Source: Aeoliella straminimaris (GTDB lineage Bacteria; Planctomycetota; Planctomycetia; Pirellulales; Lacipirellulaceae). Taken from it: a stretch of 55,920 nt of DNA. This document shows, piece by piece, positions 18,144 through 25,278 of the stretch (within the stretch, counting starts at the first letter, position 1; every line of letters starts with the position of its first letter). The position numbers and the translations under genes are program-made. The stretch covers positions 1 to 55,920 of the forward strand of contig NZ_JAMXLR010000067.1 in assembly GCF_024054565.1 (NCBI RefSeq), written 5' to 3'. The notes below the pieces were generated by a model, which worked only from the letters and a program-made list of their open reading frames with translations, was not told the DNA's origin and searched no databases.

Positions 18144-18749
18144 TTACTCCCGCATGTTTCGCTCCAGCCACTCGTCAGCGGAATCCGCAGGGTGATTGCT
18201 AACCGCTTGCTTGGCGATCTTTTCCTGGGCCCCGCGAAGCCGACGTGCGACCATGTGGCTTTCGATGCATTCGTCCTCTTTCATTCCCAGGTTGGCCAAC
18301 ATGTTGTGCACCCACTCTCCCGAGAAACTACTAAACACCGGGTCTTGGAGTGACAGATAATGCTCCACCCGCACACGGCATGGCAACTGACGGGCGAACT
18401 CGACCAGGCGGTCGTCTTCCGAGGGCAGCGGGTGCCGTTCGGCGACCAATAGATCGATGGTCGACGTCTCGTCCAGGCCCAAGCCATACGCCAAATCGGG
18501 CGTCAGGCGATTGGCCAGCACCGCTTGGACGGGCACGGCCCAAGTCCCCGCGGCCACGGCTTCCAGCGTTTGGCGCACATCTTCGAAGTGAGCTACCAGC
18601 AGTATGCAGGCAGGGGCTGCCTTGGCGCGTTCGGCCACCTCGGTGGCAATGCCCTGAAACTTAGCCTGCTCGGTCAACCAGATTTTGTCCGGCACTTCCT
18701 CGCAGCGCGACTGGTCAGTCGAACCAAACAGGAAGTCGAAGATACCCAC
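18144..18749 (-). CDS. Stand-alone SecA NBD2/C-terminal-like protein
   Basis: A 201-aa protein that reads like a piece of SecA without the motor half. IWLTEQAKFQGIATEVAERA followed by ACILLVAHFEDVRQTLEAV corresponds to the SecA stretch that begins the second nucleotide-binding fold (usually y-x-T-x2-K-x2-ai ... PvLvgT-s-e-s-l). IDLLVAERHPLPSEDDRLVE matches the GTERHESRRID region, HYLSLQDPVFSSF the F-Y-L-S-L-E-D-D-L region, and MLANLGMKEDECIESHMVAR the following helical segment. Walker A and the preprotein-binding domain are absent. Family resemblance is seen directly in order and spacing; function is unknown, perhaps a SecA paralogue acting as regulator. The N-terminus MGIFDFLFGS also recalls SecA starts. 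Confidence 0.65.
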   Translation of the reverse strand: MGIFDFLFGSTDQSRCEEVPDKIWLTEQAKFQGIATEVAERAKAAPACILLVAHFEDVRQTLEAVAAGTWAVPVQAVLANRLTPDLAYGLGLDETSTIDLLVAERHPLPSEDDRLVEFARQLPCRVRVEHYLSLQDPVFSSFSGEWVHNMLANLGMKEDECIESHMVARRLRGAQEKIAKQAVSNHPADSADEWLERNMRE

Positions 18750-18886
18750 GGGCGACCTCCAAGAGCGAATTCAAGAAAAGGGGATTGCTGATCGATTGTA
18801 CGGCAAGCTTTTTTCCGTTGCACCCACTCCCCCCGGAAGTTCGAATCGGATACAACTCCAGCGGCATTTCTGGAGACGCGTGCGCG

Positions 18887-20299
18887 ATGAACCTGCTGAC
18901 CATGGTGGTATTGTACCTGCTGGGGTCGATTGCGATCGGGCTGTACGCTGCGCGGCGGGTGAAAACGGCCAAGGACTTTGCCGTGGCGGGGCGGTCGTTG
19001 CCGCTGGCCGTGGTGGTGGCCACCACCTTCGCCACGTGGGTGGCCTCCGAAACGGTGCTCGGCCTGCCAGCGAAGTTCGCCACCGGCGGACTCCGCGACA
19101 CCATCGAAGATCCCTGGGGCGCCGGCATGTGCCTGGTGCTGGTGGGGCTGTTCTTCGCCCGCAAGCTGTACCGCATGGACCTCATGACCATCGGCGACTA
19201 CTACCGCGATCGCTACGGGCGGGTGGTCGAGGTGTTTTGCTCGGCGGTGAGCATCGTCTCCTACCTGGGCTGGGTCGCCGCGCAGATTACGGCGCTCGGC
19301 ATCGTGTTCTATCAACTTTCCGACGGATGGATCAGCCCGCAGACTGGTGCCATCATCGGCACAGCCGTGGTGCTGCTCTACACCATGCTGGGCGGCATGT
19401 GGTCGGTGGCGCTGACCGATGCCGTGCAGATGACGATCATCGTGATCGGCCTGTCGGTCATTGCCGTGCTGGCCGCCAACATGGCGGGCGGACCCGGGGC
19501 CGTGCTCGATCACGCGGTCGAGCACGACCTGCATGTGTTCTTCCCGCCGCTCGAGTGGCGGGCCGTGCTGGCCTTCGTCGGAGCGGGCATCACCATCATG
19601 CTGGGCTCCATCCCACAGCAGGATGTGTTCCAGCGGGTGATGTCGGCCAAAGACGAACGCACCGCCGCGATTGGCCCGGTGATTGGAGGCGTGCTGTACA
19701 TGGTGTTCGCGCTGGTGCCGATGTTCATCGCACTGGCCAGTTTGATCATCATCCCCGACGAGTCACACCAACTGCTCAGCGGCGAGCATGGCGACCTGCT
19801 GGTGCCGACGCTGGTCCGCTCGCACATGCCGGCGGTGACGCAAGTCCTGTTCTTCGGCGCGCTGTTGTCGGCCATCATGTCCACGGCGTCGGCCACCATC
19901 CTGGCACCGTCGACCATCTTCGTCGAAAACATCCTCCGGCACCTGATGCCCTCGATGAACGACCACCAGGAACTGCGGCTGATGCGCGGCGCCTCGGTGG
20001 TGTTCGCCGCCGGCACCCTGGCCTATGCCTTGCGGATGGCGGGCACCTCGATCTACGACCTGGTCTCCAGCAGCTACGAGGTGCCGGTCGTGGGTGCCGT
20101 GGTACCACTCGCCGCGGGGCTCTACTGGCCCCGAGCTACCAATCGCGGGGCCATCCTCTCCATCGTCCTGGGCGTGGGCACTTGGTTGTTGTTCATGCTC
20201 ACCCCACTGGGTGAGACGTTCCCACAGCAACTCGCTGGACTACTGATGGCGGTGGTGGGAATGGTGATCGGAAGCCTGCCCGACAATCGTAGGCCGTAA
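18887..20299 (+). CDS. Sodium:solute symporter family transporter
   Basis: A 470-aa polytopic membrane protein of the SSS family. It begins with a first helix MNLLTMVVLYLLGSIAIGLYA, the conserved RRVKTAKDFAVAGRSLP loop and a second helix AVVVATTFATWVASETVLGLPA, and continues with about 13 membrane segments including TMLGGMWSVALTDAVQM and SIPQQDVFQRVMSAKDERTA, both typical of the family. It imports a small solute with sodium; the substrate (sugar, proline, pantothenate or other) cannot be read. Start ATG 18887 places the first helix at the N-terminus. It is divergent from the SecA-like gene across 137 bp. Confidence 0.9.
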   Translation: MNLLTMVVLYLLGSIAIGLYAARRVKTAKDFAVAGRSLPLAVVVATTFATWVASETVLGLPAKFATGGLRDTIEDPWGAGMCLVLVGLFFARKLYRMDLMTIGDYYRDRYGRVVEVFCSAVSIVSYLGWVAAQITALGIVFYQLSDGWISPQTGAIIGTAVVLLYTMLGGMWSVALTDAVQMTIIVIGLSVIAVLAANMAGGPGAVLDHAVEHDLHVFFPPLEWRAVLAFVGAGITIMLGSIPQQDVFQRVMSAKDERTAAIGPVIGGVLYMVFALVPMFIALASLIIIPDESHQLLSGEHGDLLVPTLVRSHMPAVTQVLFFGALLSAIMSTASATILAPSTIFVENILRHLMPSMNDHQELRLMRGASVVFAAGTLAYALRMAGTSIYDLVSSSYEVPVVGAVVPLAAGLYWPRATNRGAILSIVLGVGTWLLFMLTPLGETFPQQLAGLLMAVVGMVIGSLPDNRRP

Positions 20300-20417
20300 C
20301 AAGATCCCTTGGTCGTCTGCCAACCATCCTCCCCAAGCTGCCGTAAACGGATACAATGCTCCATCGCACGGCTTCCCCTTTTTCGAACCATTGGTGCAGC
20401 AAGGAAGATTGAATCAT

Positions 20418-21989
20418 ATGGCCAAGACATCTGCGTCCGAAATCAAGACGCGTCGCTGGAAAAAAGCGGACATCCCCGCGATTGTCGAATGCCAGAACGC
20501 CGCGTACCCGCACATTGACCGCGACAGCTTGAACGATGCCCGCAAGCTGGAAATGCAACTCGCCGTGTTTCCCGAGGGCCAGTTCCTCGCCGAGCACGAT
20601 GGCAAAGTGATTGGCTACGCCACGTCGCTCATCGTGCTGCTGGACGACCAATCGCCCTGGTACTCGTACAACGAGATCACCGGCTGCGGCACCTTCAGCA
20701 CGCACGACCCCAGCGGCGATACGCTGTATGGCTCCGACATCGCGGTACACCCCAAATACCGCGGCAAAGGTGTCGCGCGCAAACTGTATCAGCGGCGCAA
20801 GTCGCTGCTCAAGCGGCAGAACCTGCGGCGGATGGTTGCCGGCGGCCGCATTCCGGGCTACGCCGAATACTCCAAGAAGATCTCGCCGCAGCGGTACATC
20901 GAGCGGGTAAAGGCGGGCGAGCTGAAGGACATGGCCCTCTCCGCCCACCTGAAAGCGGGTTACGAAGTGAAAAGCGTGCACTACGCGTACTTGAGCGACG
21001 CGGAGAGCATGAACTACGCCACGTACCTGGAGCTGGAGAATCCACAGTTCGATCCCGCCAAGCGAATGATCGCCGGCGCGCCGATCCGCAAGACCACACG
21101 CAAGATCCGCGTCTGCGCCGCGCAGTACGAAATGCGACCGGTCGAAAGCTGGGACCAGGTGGAACGGCAGGTGAACTTCTTCGCCGAAACGGCCAACGAG
21201 TATCACTGCCACTTCCTGCTGCTGCCCGAGCTGTTCACCGCGCAGCTGTTCAGTCTATTGCCGCCCGACATGGACTCGCGGCACGCCGTGAAGGAAGTGG
21301 CCAAGTACCACGAGCGGTACCTAAAGCTATTCAAGTCCTGTGCCGAGGATCATGGACTGTACATCATCGGCGGTTCAACGCCGGTCGACATTGGCGACGA
21401 GCTACGGAACGTGGCCCACCTGTTCACGCCCACCGGACACGTCTACACGCAAGACAAGATGCACATCACCTCGGTCGAGCGGCACTACTACGATTGCCAG
21501 CCAGGCGACAAGCTGCAGGTATTCGACACGCCGCTGGGGCGGATCGGCATCGTGGTGTGCTACGATGTGGAGTTCCCCGAACTGGTGCGACTGCTCACGG
21601 TGGCAGGCATCGATGTGTTGTTCGTGCCGTTTGCCACCGACGAGCGGAAGAGCTACCAACGCGTGCGATACTGTGCCCAGGCGCGGGCCATCGAGAACAT
21701 CATCTACGTAGTGCTGGCCGGCTGCGTCGGCAACCTGCCACAGGTGCGGAGCTTTTTGATCAACTACGGCCAGGCGGCAGTCTGCACGCCGTGCGACGTG
21801 GCGTTCCCCAAAGACGGCCTGCTGGCCGAAGCCGACCCCAACTGCGAAACGGCCGTCATCGCCGAGCTGGACCTCAACGACCTGGCCGTGCAGCGCGACC
21901 TGGGCAGCGTGCTCCCACTACAAGACCGCCGCAACGATATATACCAGCTCCACTCCAAGGTGCCGGTGGAGGTGGTTTACACGCAGTGA
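20418..21989 (+). CDS. GNAT acetyltransferase fused to nitrilase-family amidohydrolase
   Basis: A 523-aa two-domain enzyme. Residues ~10-200 are a GNAT N-acetyltransferase (GSDIAVHPKYRGKGVARKLYQRRKSLL carries the acetyl-CoA pyrophosphate loop). Residues ~225-515 are a carbon-nitrogen hydrolase with the full triad: Glu271 (LLPELF), Lys347 (TQDKMHI) and Cys381 (VVCYDVEFPE). Such fusions are known in planctomycetes and some other bacteria; the hydrolysed amide and the acetylated amine are unknown. Start ATG 20418 follows GGAAG at 20402-20406. The last 30 bp of the gene are duplicated 665 bp downstream, on the far side of the next gene. Confidence 0.9.
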   Translation: MAKTSASEIKTRRWKKADIPAIVECQNAAYPHIDRDSLNDARKLEMQLAVFPEGQFLAEHDGKVIGYATSLIVLLDDQSPWYSYNEITGCGTFSTHDPSGDTLYGSDIAVHPKYRGKGVARKLYQRRKSLLKRQNLRRMVAGGRIPGYAEYSKKISPQRYIERVKAGELKDMALSAHLKAGYEVKSVHYAYLSDAESMNYATYLELENPQFDPAKRMIAGAPIRKTTRKIRVCAAQYEMRPVESWDQVERQVNFFAETANEYHCHFLLLPELFTAQLFSLLPPDMDSRHAVKEVAKYHERYLKLFKSCAEDHGLYIIGGSTPVDIGDELRNVAHLFTPTGHVYTQDKMHITSVERHYYDCQPGDKLQVFDTPLGRIGIVVCYDVEFPELVRLLTVAGIDVLFVPFATDERKSYQRVRYCAQARAIENIIYVVLAGCVGNLPQVRSFLINYGQAAVCTPCDVAFPKDGLLAEADPNCETAVIAELDLNDLAVQRDLGSVLPLQDRRNDIYQLHSKVPVEVVYTQ

Positions 21990-21991
21990 GC
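21960..21991 (+). repeat. 32-bp direct repeat, copy 1
   Basis: These 32 bases, which include the last codons and stop of the GNAT-nitrilase gene, recur exactly at 22625-22656. The similarity continues less perfectly beyond the 32 bp (shared TTCACCCTCCGC and CGCGG...AGCCGC segments). The two copies bracket the 182-aa gene at 22050-22598. Confidence 0.9.
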
Positions 21992-22049
21992 GGGGCTTCA
22001 CCCTCCGCCCGGGATGGTCGCGGCCAGAGCCGCAGAGAGTCCAAAAGTT

Positions 22050-22598
22050 ATGCGAACCGATGTCCCCGAAAAGCTGATCAAGATCGTCGAGGAGATTGAT
22101 TCCCGAGGCGAAGCGAATCTAACCCGGCTGACGGTGCTCAAGAAATGGTTCGAGGCGCCACGGCGTTTGCAGCCGTTCGCCTTATGGGTTGCAGCGCGAG
22201 CAACTTCCCGCAAGGACAAGACCAAGGGCGAAGCGGCGCAGTTGTTCGCCGAGTCACGATCGCTGCTAGCCGGTCTCGACCGACTCGGTGATGATCTCGA
22301 CCGGCCCGCCGCCCGGGCGCTATACGATCGGCTGCGGATGTTTCAAAGCGAGTACCGCAACGACCGCTGGGGACAAATCCGGATCGTTCACCACTGGCAA
22401 TTGGTGCTGGTCGAGAAGGGGTTGGCAATTGCGCTGAGCGGCGCGCCCCATCCGTCGGAAGGTTACAAGCTGGCAGCGGACTACTGCCAGAACTACGACC
22501 CCAAGTACGGCAACAGCCTCAACGGCCCGAGTTCAACGAAGGTGCTGGAAATCGTCCGCTGGATGTCCACGCACGAGGCGCTCGAAGGTGAGCAATGA
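22050..22598 (+). CDS. Hypothetical protein, 182 aa, within duplicated flanks
   Basis: I do not recognise this protein. It is mostly helical and charged (LIKIVEEIDSRGEANLTRL, LLAGLDRLGDDLDRPAARALYDRL), with no signal peptide or membrane helix, and a C-terminal part ADYCQNYDPKYGNSLNGPSS. Its codon use looks like a real gene (high GC3). I prefer ATG 22050 (MRTDVPEKLI) preceded by GAGAG; ATG 22014 would add 12 residues encoded in the repeat. The gene is framed by two copies of the 3' end of the preceding nitrilase gene, which suggests it arrived by insertion with duplication. Confidence 0.6.
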   Translation: MRTDVPEKLIKIVEEIDSRGEANLTRLTVLKKWFEAPRRLQPFALWVAARATSRKDKTKGEAAQLFAESRSLLAGLDRLGDDLDRPAARALYDRLRMFQSEYRNDRWGQIRIVHHWQLVLVEKGLAIALSGAPHPSEGYKLAADYCQNYDPKYGNSLNGPSSTKVLEIVRWMSTHEALEGEQ

Positions 22599-22624
22599 CG
22601 CGCGGTCGGGGCCATGACGCTCCA

Positions 22625-22656
22625 GTGCCGGTGGAGGTGGTTTACACGCAGTGAGC
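22625..22656 (+). repeat. 32-bp direct repeat, copy 2
   Basis: Exact second copy of 21960-21991, lying outside any gene. It is a detached copy of the 3' end of the GNAT-nitrilase coding sequence. Confidence 0.9.
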
Positions 22657-22696
22657 CACTCGGCTTCACCCTCCGCTCGCAAAACCACTCAACTTC

Positions 22697-22718
22697 ACCC
22701 TCCCGCTTGCGGGAGGGT
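22697..22718. repeat. Perfect 10-bp hairpin (REP-like)
   Basis: ACCCTCCCGC and GCGGGAGGGT flank a 2-nt TT loop. The hairpin belongs to a longer motif whose degenerate relative is seen near 21997-22030. It may be a dispersed genomic palindrome; it has no T-tract. Confidence 0.7.
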
Positions 22719-22789
22719 CGCGGTCTCAGCCGCGGGGAGGGTAAGGGCTGCGAGGGTGGTACCCAGATACGCTGTGGCTGGACAGTGAT

Positions 22790-22873
22790 ACCCGGCCGGG
22801 TGGTACAGCTCAGCCGATTGCCGTTTTCGTCGTACTCGTAAGCTATTCCACGCTTGGTCTTGGCGTAACGGCC
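22790..22873 (-). pseudogene. RHS/YD-repeat fragment
   Basis: On the minus strand this stretch encodes GRYAKTKRGIAYEYDENGNR then LSCTTRPG, a recognisable RHS (YD) repeat with the YxYDxxGN core. There is no start, the frame is short and it overlaps the last 31 bp of the cysteine-rich gene in another frame. It is a leftover of a large RHS polymorphic toxin gene. Its position directly after an immunity-like gene fits the organisation of toxin loci in which orphan toxin cassettes sit downstream of the main gene. Confidence 0.6.
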
Positions 22874-23649
22874 AAGGGTGCTGCACCGCAATCGATGAAG
22901 ATGTCGATGCCAGTTCGGGACACCGTTCCGAAGTCAAAAAAATGGACATCCGGCGGTACACTGCTTGCAATCAAAAACCCCCTCGACTTGTTGAGGTGTT
23001 CTGGAAATACGTCCGTTCCATCCAATTCCCGCCAAAGGTGGTGGCAATTGAAGCAGCGCTTGGTGAACTCGCAGCAGGCTGGGCAAATGAAGGGGCTAGC
23101 ACCGCAGTGCGGGCACGTATTTGAGAAATCGGGGCTTATAACTCCCTTCACATAGCGCGCTCGATACTCGGTTCGCATCATGTACAGCCTGGGAGTGTCT
23201 ATAGCGGCCAGGTCGGATCGCTTCACTCCTTCTCGGTGCACATTCACAGGGCACAGTGAAAGTCCTTTAAGCTGAAGCCTCATCAGCCGATCAGCTAGCG
23301 ACTCGTTTACGATCAGTGGTCGATAGTCATCTTTTGTCGCCACCACTGGGGTTAGTGTTACATCGTATCTGTGTAAATAGACGTCGGTCGAAGCAAGCAC
23401 GCGGTGAGTGAGTTCATGGCACCTTCCTAGCGGACAGGTGCTTGCCTCGGGCTGGACGTACTTGTTTTCAATTCGAGCGAGGACTTGTACCTCACTAAAA
23501 AGCATTTGTTCAATCTCAGGTGGTACCGGCAAAAGTCGCTCATCTGGTTCGAGCAACCATTTTCGGAACTCTTCAGGCACGCCGCCACGTATAAGCGCAG
23601 CACTGACCGAATAGAAAGAACTGTTGAAGTTGTCAGTCGAAGTACTCAT
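22843..23649 (-). CDS. Cysteine-rich immunity-like protein (double-CXXC type)
   Basis: A 268-aa cytoplasmic protein with no signal peptide. A zinc-ribbon-like cluster CPHCGASPFICPACCEFTKRCFNCHH is near residues 190-215, and another cysteine pair (STCPLGRCH) is near 68-76. The C-terminal part PPDVHFFDFGTVSRTGIDIF then IDCGAAPLAV recalls the ends of the double-CXXCG (SitI6/Gmx_para) immunity family; this resemblance is by eye and weak. The context supports an immunity role: an RHS fragment downstream and a possible toxin tail upstream. Start ATG 23649 follows GAGGGGGAG at 23661-23669. The last ten codons lie in DNA shared with the RHS frame, so the original C-terminus may be altered. Confidence 0.55.
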   Translation of the reverse strand: MSTSTDNFNSSFYSVSAALIRGGVPEEFRKWLLEPDERLLPVPPEIEQMLFSEVQVLARIENKYVQPEASTCPLGRCHELTHRVLASTDVYLHRYDVTLTPVVATKDDYRPLIVNESLADRLMRLQLKGLSLCPVNVHREGVKRSDLAAIDTPRLYMMRTEYRARYVKGVISPDFSNTCPHCGASPFICPACCEFTKRCFNCHHLWRELDGTDVFPEHLNKSRGFLIASSVPPDVHFFDFGTVSRTGIDIFIDCGAAPLAVTPRPSVE

Positions 23650-23672
23650 TGACTTGCATACTCCCCCTCTGG

Positions 23673-23784
23673 TCAGTCTCTCAGCCACCAACTGTACCAT
23701 TTTTCGTAGTGTTGCTCATACCAATCGTTCCATTCTTGCATACCCCCCTCTGGTCGGAGATAGAGCTCCATCCACAGTGTGACG
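23673..23784 (-). pseudogene. Trp-rich fragment, possible toxin C-terminal tail or small peptide
   Basis: An open minus-strand frame ends at 23673 and reads ...WMELYLRPEGG, MQEWNDWYEQHYEKW, YSWWLRD, stop. From the ATG at 23741 it would be a 22-residue peptide with five Trp and three Tyr; from ATG 23771, 32 residues. It begins exactly at the edge of a REP-like element (23785) and ends 23 bp before the immunity-like gene. The simplest reading is the last ~35 codons of a truncated toxin gene; an independent small peptide preceded by AGGGGGG is the alternative. Confidence 0.4.
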
Positions 23785-23821
23785 GGCGGGGTGGCACGGC
23801 CATCGTGTGTGCCACCCCGCC
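23785..23821. repeat. REP-like palindrome, copy A
   Basis: GGCGGGGTGGCAC (23785-23797) and GTGCCACCCCGCC (23809-23821) form a perfect 13-bp stem with an 11-nt loop. Thirty of its first 31 bases match the unit at 27351-27381 beside the RAYT transposase gene. It abuts the upstream end of the Trp-rich fragment. Confidence 0.85.
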
Positions 23822-23953
23822 TTCCTGGACCTCCCACGTAGTTGGAAACTACCAACTCACAGAGCAAAGTCCAATAGTTGCAGGCCAAAGATGTTGAGGT
23901 AACAATCAGTTATCAGGAGACTGCTCACTTACTGCCAGTGTGAATTCATCAGC

Positions 23954-24661
23954 ATGTTTCGGTTTTTCGCCCATCGACCGCAAGGCTTGGTTCGCGTGGC
24001 TTCACTTCAGGTTCGGCTCATCTTCGGCATTGTGTCCATCGGCTGCTGCTCAGTGGCGCCGGCAGTTGTGATCGAGCGGGACTGGCGGGCACCCGGGGAT
24101 GGGCTGTTGACCTACGACGACGTGAACCAGCGGGAGTGGCTGGACCTCACGGAAACGCAATTGCACAAGTTTCCGGGAATAAGTCTCGAAGATCGGTACC
24201 TGGCGGTCCTCAGCGAGTTGGTTGCGGGGGGCCAGTTTGCAGGCTTCATCGCCGCTTCTAGTCCTACTGAAGTCCGTCTACTCGGTGAGTCGGCCGGAAT
24301 CGATACATCAACGCTCGCCAACCCTATGAATCAAGCTCCTGCTATCAATCTGATCGATCTCCTGGGAGCTTCCGCAGCAGTCGACTATCCAAAAAGTATG
24401 GGGATGTTGAATGGAATTGATGGTCGCTCTGGCGATCGAGGGAAAATGACAGTTCTAAAGAACGGTCAGAACGCAGGTATGCAGTTTGGCCTCGGAATCG
24501 ATTCCCTTGCCGGTGTCTGGCTGTACCGCCAGGTGCCGGAACCGTCGACGATCCTACTTTTGGGGACAGCAGTCCCAGTAATGGCCTTTCTGGGCCGTCG
24601 AAGCTGCAAGAACTTGGCCTCGTCGCCTATCTCGCAAACACGGAACGGACTTTGGGAGTAG
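23954..24661 (+). CDS. PEP-CTERM sorting domain protein
   Basis: A 235-aa exported protein with an N-terminal signal segment (RLIFGIVSIGCCSVAPAVV) and a C-terminal PEP-CTERM tripartite signal: VPEPSTILLLGTAVPVMAFL followed by GRRSCK. The body has EREWLDLTETQ-like segments (NQREWLDLTETQLHKFPGIS) seen in planctomycete PEP-CTERM proteins that describe where a feature applies, but I cannot give it a function. Sorting would be by an exosortase, not encoded in this window. Unusually, 17 or so residues follow the basic cluster (NLASSPISQTRNGLWE), where such proteins normally stop; a frameshift or altered 3' end is possible. Confidence 0.8.
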   Translation: MFRFFAHRPQGLVRVASLQVRLIFGIVSIGCCSVAPAVVIERDWRAPGDGLLTYDDVNQREWLDLTETQLHKFPGISLEDRYLAVLSELVAGGQFAGFIAASSPTEVRLLGESAGIDTSTLANPMNQAPAINLIDLLGASAAVDYPKSMGMLNGIDGRSGDRGKMTVLKNGQNAGMQFGLGIDSLAGVWLYRQVPEPSTILLLGTAVPVMAFLGRRSCKNLASSPISQTRNGLWE

Positions 24662-24723
24662 CGGTGGCCAGTAACACTCGTCGTCATGAAATCGATTACG
24701 AATATCGAGTAGAAAACCCTTCG

Positions 24724-25032
24724 ATGAAGCCCCTTTCTGAAATCAGACTGCAATGCGACAAGCCAGCCGAGGTGATGGATGCGGTCAAAGCCATTACCCC
24801 TGTTCTGGAAAATCAATATTGTCTGAAGTTGGCCGATGTTGTTCTCGGCTACCTCCAAACCTATGGGTTTAAAGAAACCTACGATCGCGTGAATGGAAAA
24901 ACCGTCGCTACCATATTCGAAGAGGCAGCGGCTGGCTCGCAGCAGGCAATGGTCGATGAAGGTTGCGTCGAAGGCGTGAAGTACACCTTGTACGAGACGA
25001 ACGATGCGGCGGAGTGTCGAGAAGACCAGTGA
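24724..25032 (+). CDS. Hypothetical protein, about 102 aa
   Basis: I do not recognise this small protein. It is soluble, with an N-terminal MKPLSEIRLQCDKPAEVMDA, a middle helix LADVVLGYLQTYGFKETYDRV and a C-terminal VEGVKYTLYETNDAAEC. ATG 24724 is my start; a GTG at 24664 and a TTG at 24652 in the same frame would add 20-24 residues and the latter would overlap the PEP-CTERM gene by 10 bp. Codon use is less GC-rich than the flanking core genes, in keeping with the accessory region. Confidence 0.5.
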   Translation: MKPLSEIRLQCDKPAEVMDAVKAITPVLENQYCLKLADVVLGYLQTYGFKETYDRVNGKTVATIFEEAAAGSQQAMVDEGCVEGVKYTLYETNDAAECREDQ

Positions 25033-25049
25033 ACACGACCGGGCCGATG

Positions 25050-25151
25050 GCCAGTGCCACGTTTCCGCAACAAATCTATTACATTCTCGTTGCCTCTTTG
25101 AATTGCGTAGTCTAGTGCTGATCGGCCGGCATGGTCTCGGGCACTCAAGTC
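25050..25151 (-). pseudogene. Ankyrin-repeat fragment
   Basis: Minus-strand frame encodes DLSARDHAGRSALDYAIQRG then NENVIDLLRKRGTG, a clear single ankyrin repeat (D-x-x-G-x-S-A-L-D-Y-A-I ... G-N-x-x-V-I-D-L-L-x-x-x-G). There is no start; the frame upstream runs directly into the REP-like element at 25155. It is the C-terminal remnant of an ankyrin gene cut at the repeat boundary. Confidence 0.65.
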
Positions 25152-25154
25152 GGC

Positions 25155-25198
25155 GGCGGGGTGGCACACAGAAAGCTGATGGCCCGTCAGTGCCACCC
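25155..25198. repeat. REP-like palindrome, copy B
   Basis: Begins with the same 13-mer GGCGGGGTGGCAC (25155-25167) as copies A and C. GGGTGGCAC (25159-25167) pairs with GTGCCACCC (25190-25198). The loop (ACAGAAAGCTGATGGCC...) resembles the sequence at 28043-28070 on the right flank of the RAYT gene, so this copy combines features of both RAYT flanks. Confidence 0.8.
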
Positions 25199-25278
25199 GG
25201 GGTGCGGAGGTGGCAAGATCGCCTGCGTGCCACAGGCTTCGGGCAGAGTGGCACCCTCGTCACGTGTGCCGCAGCTAG

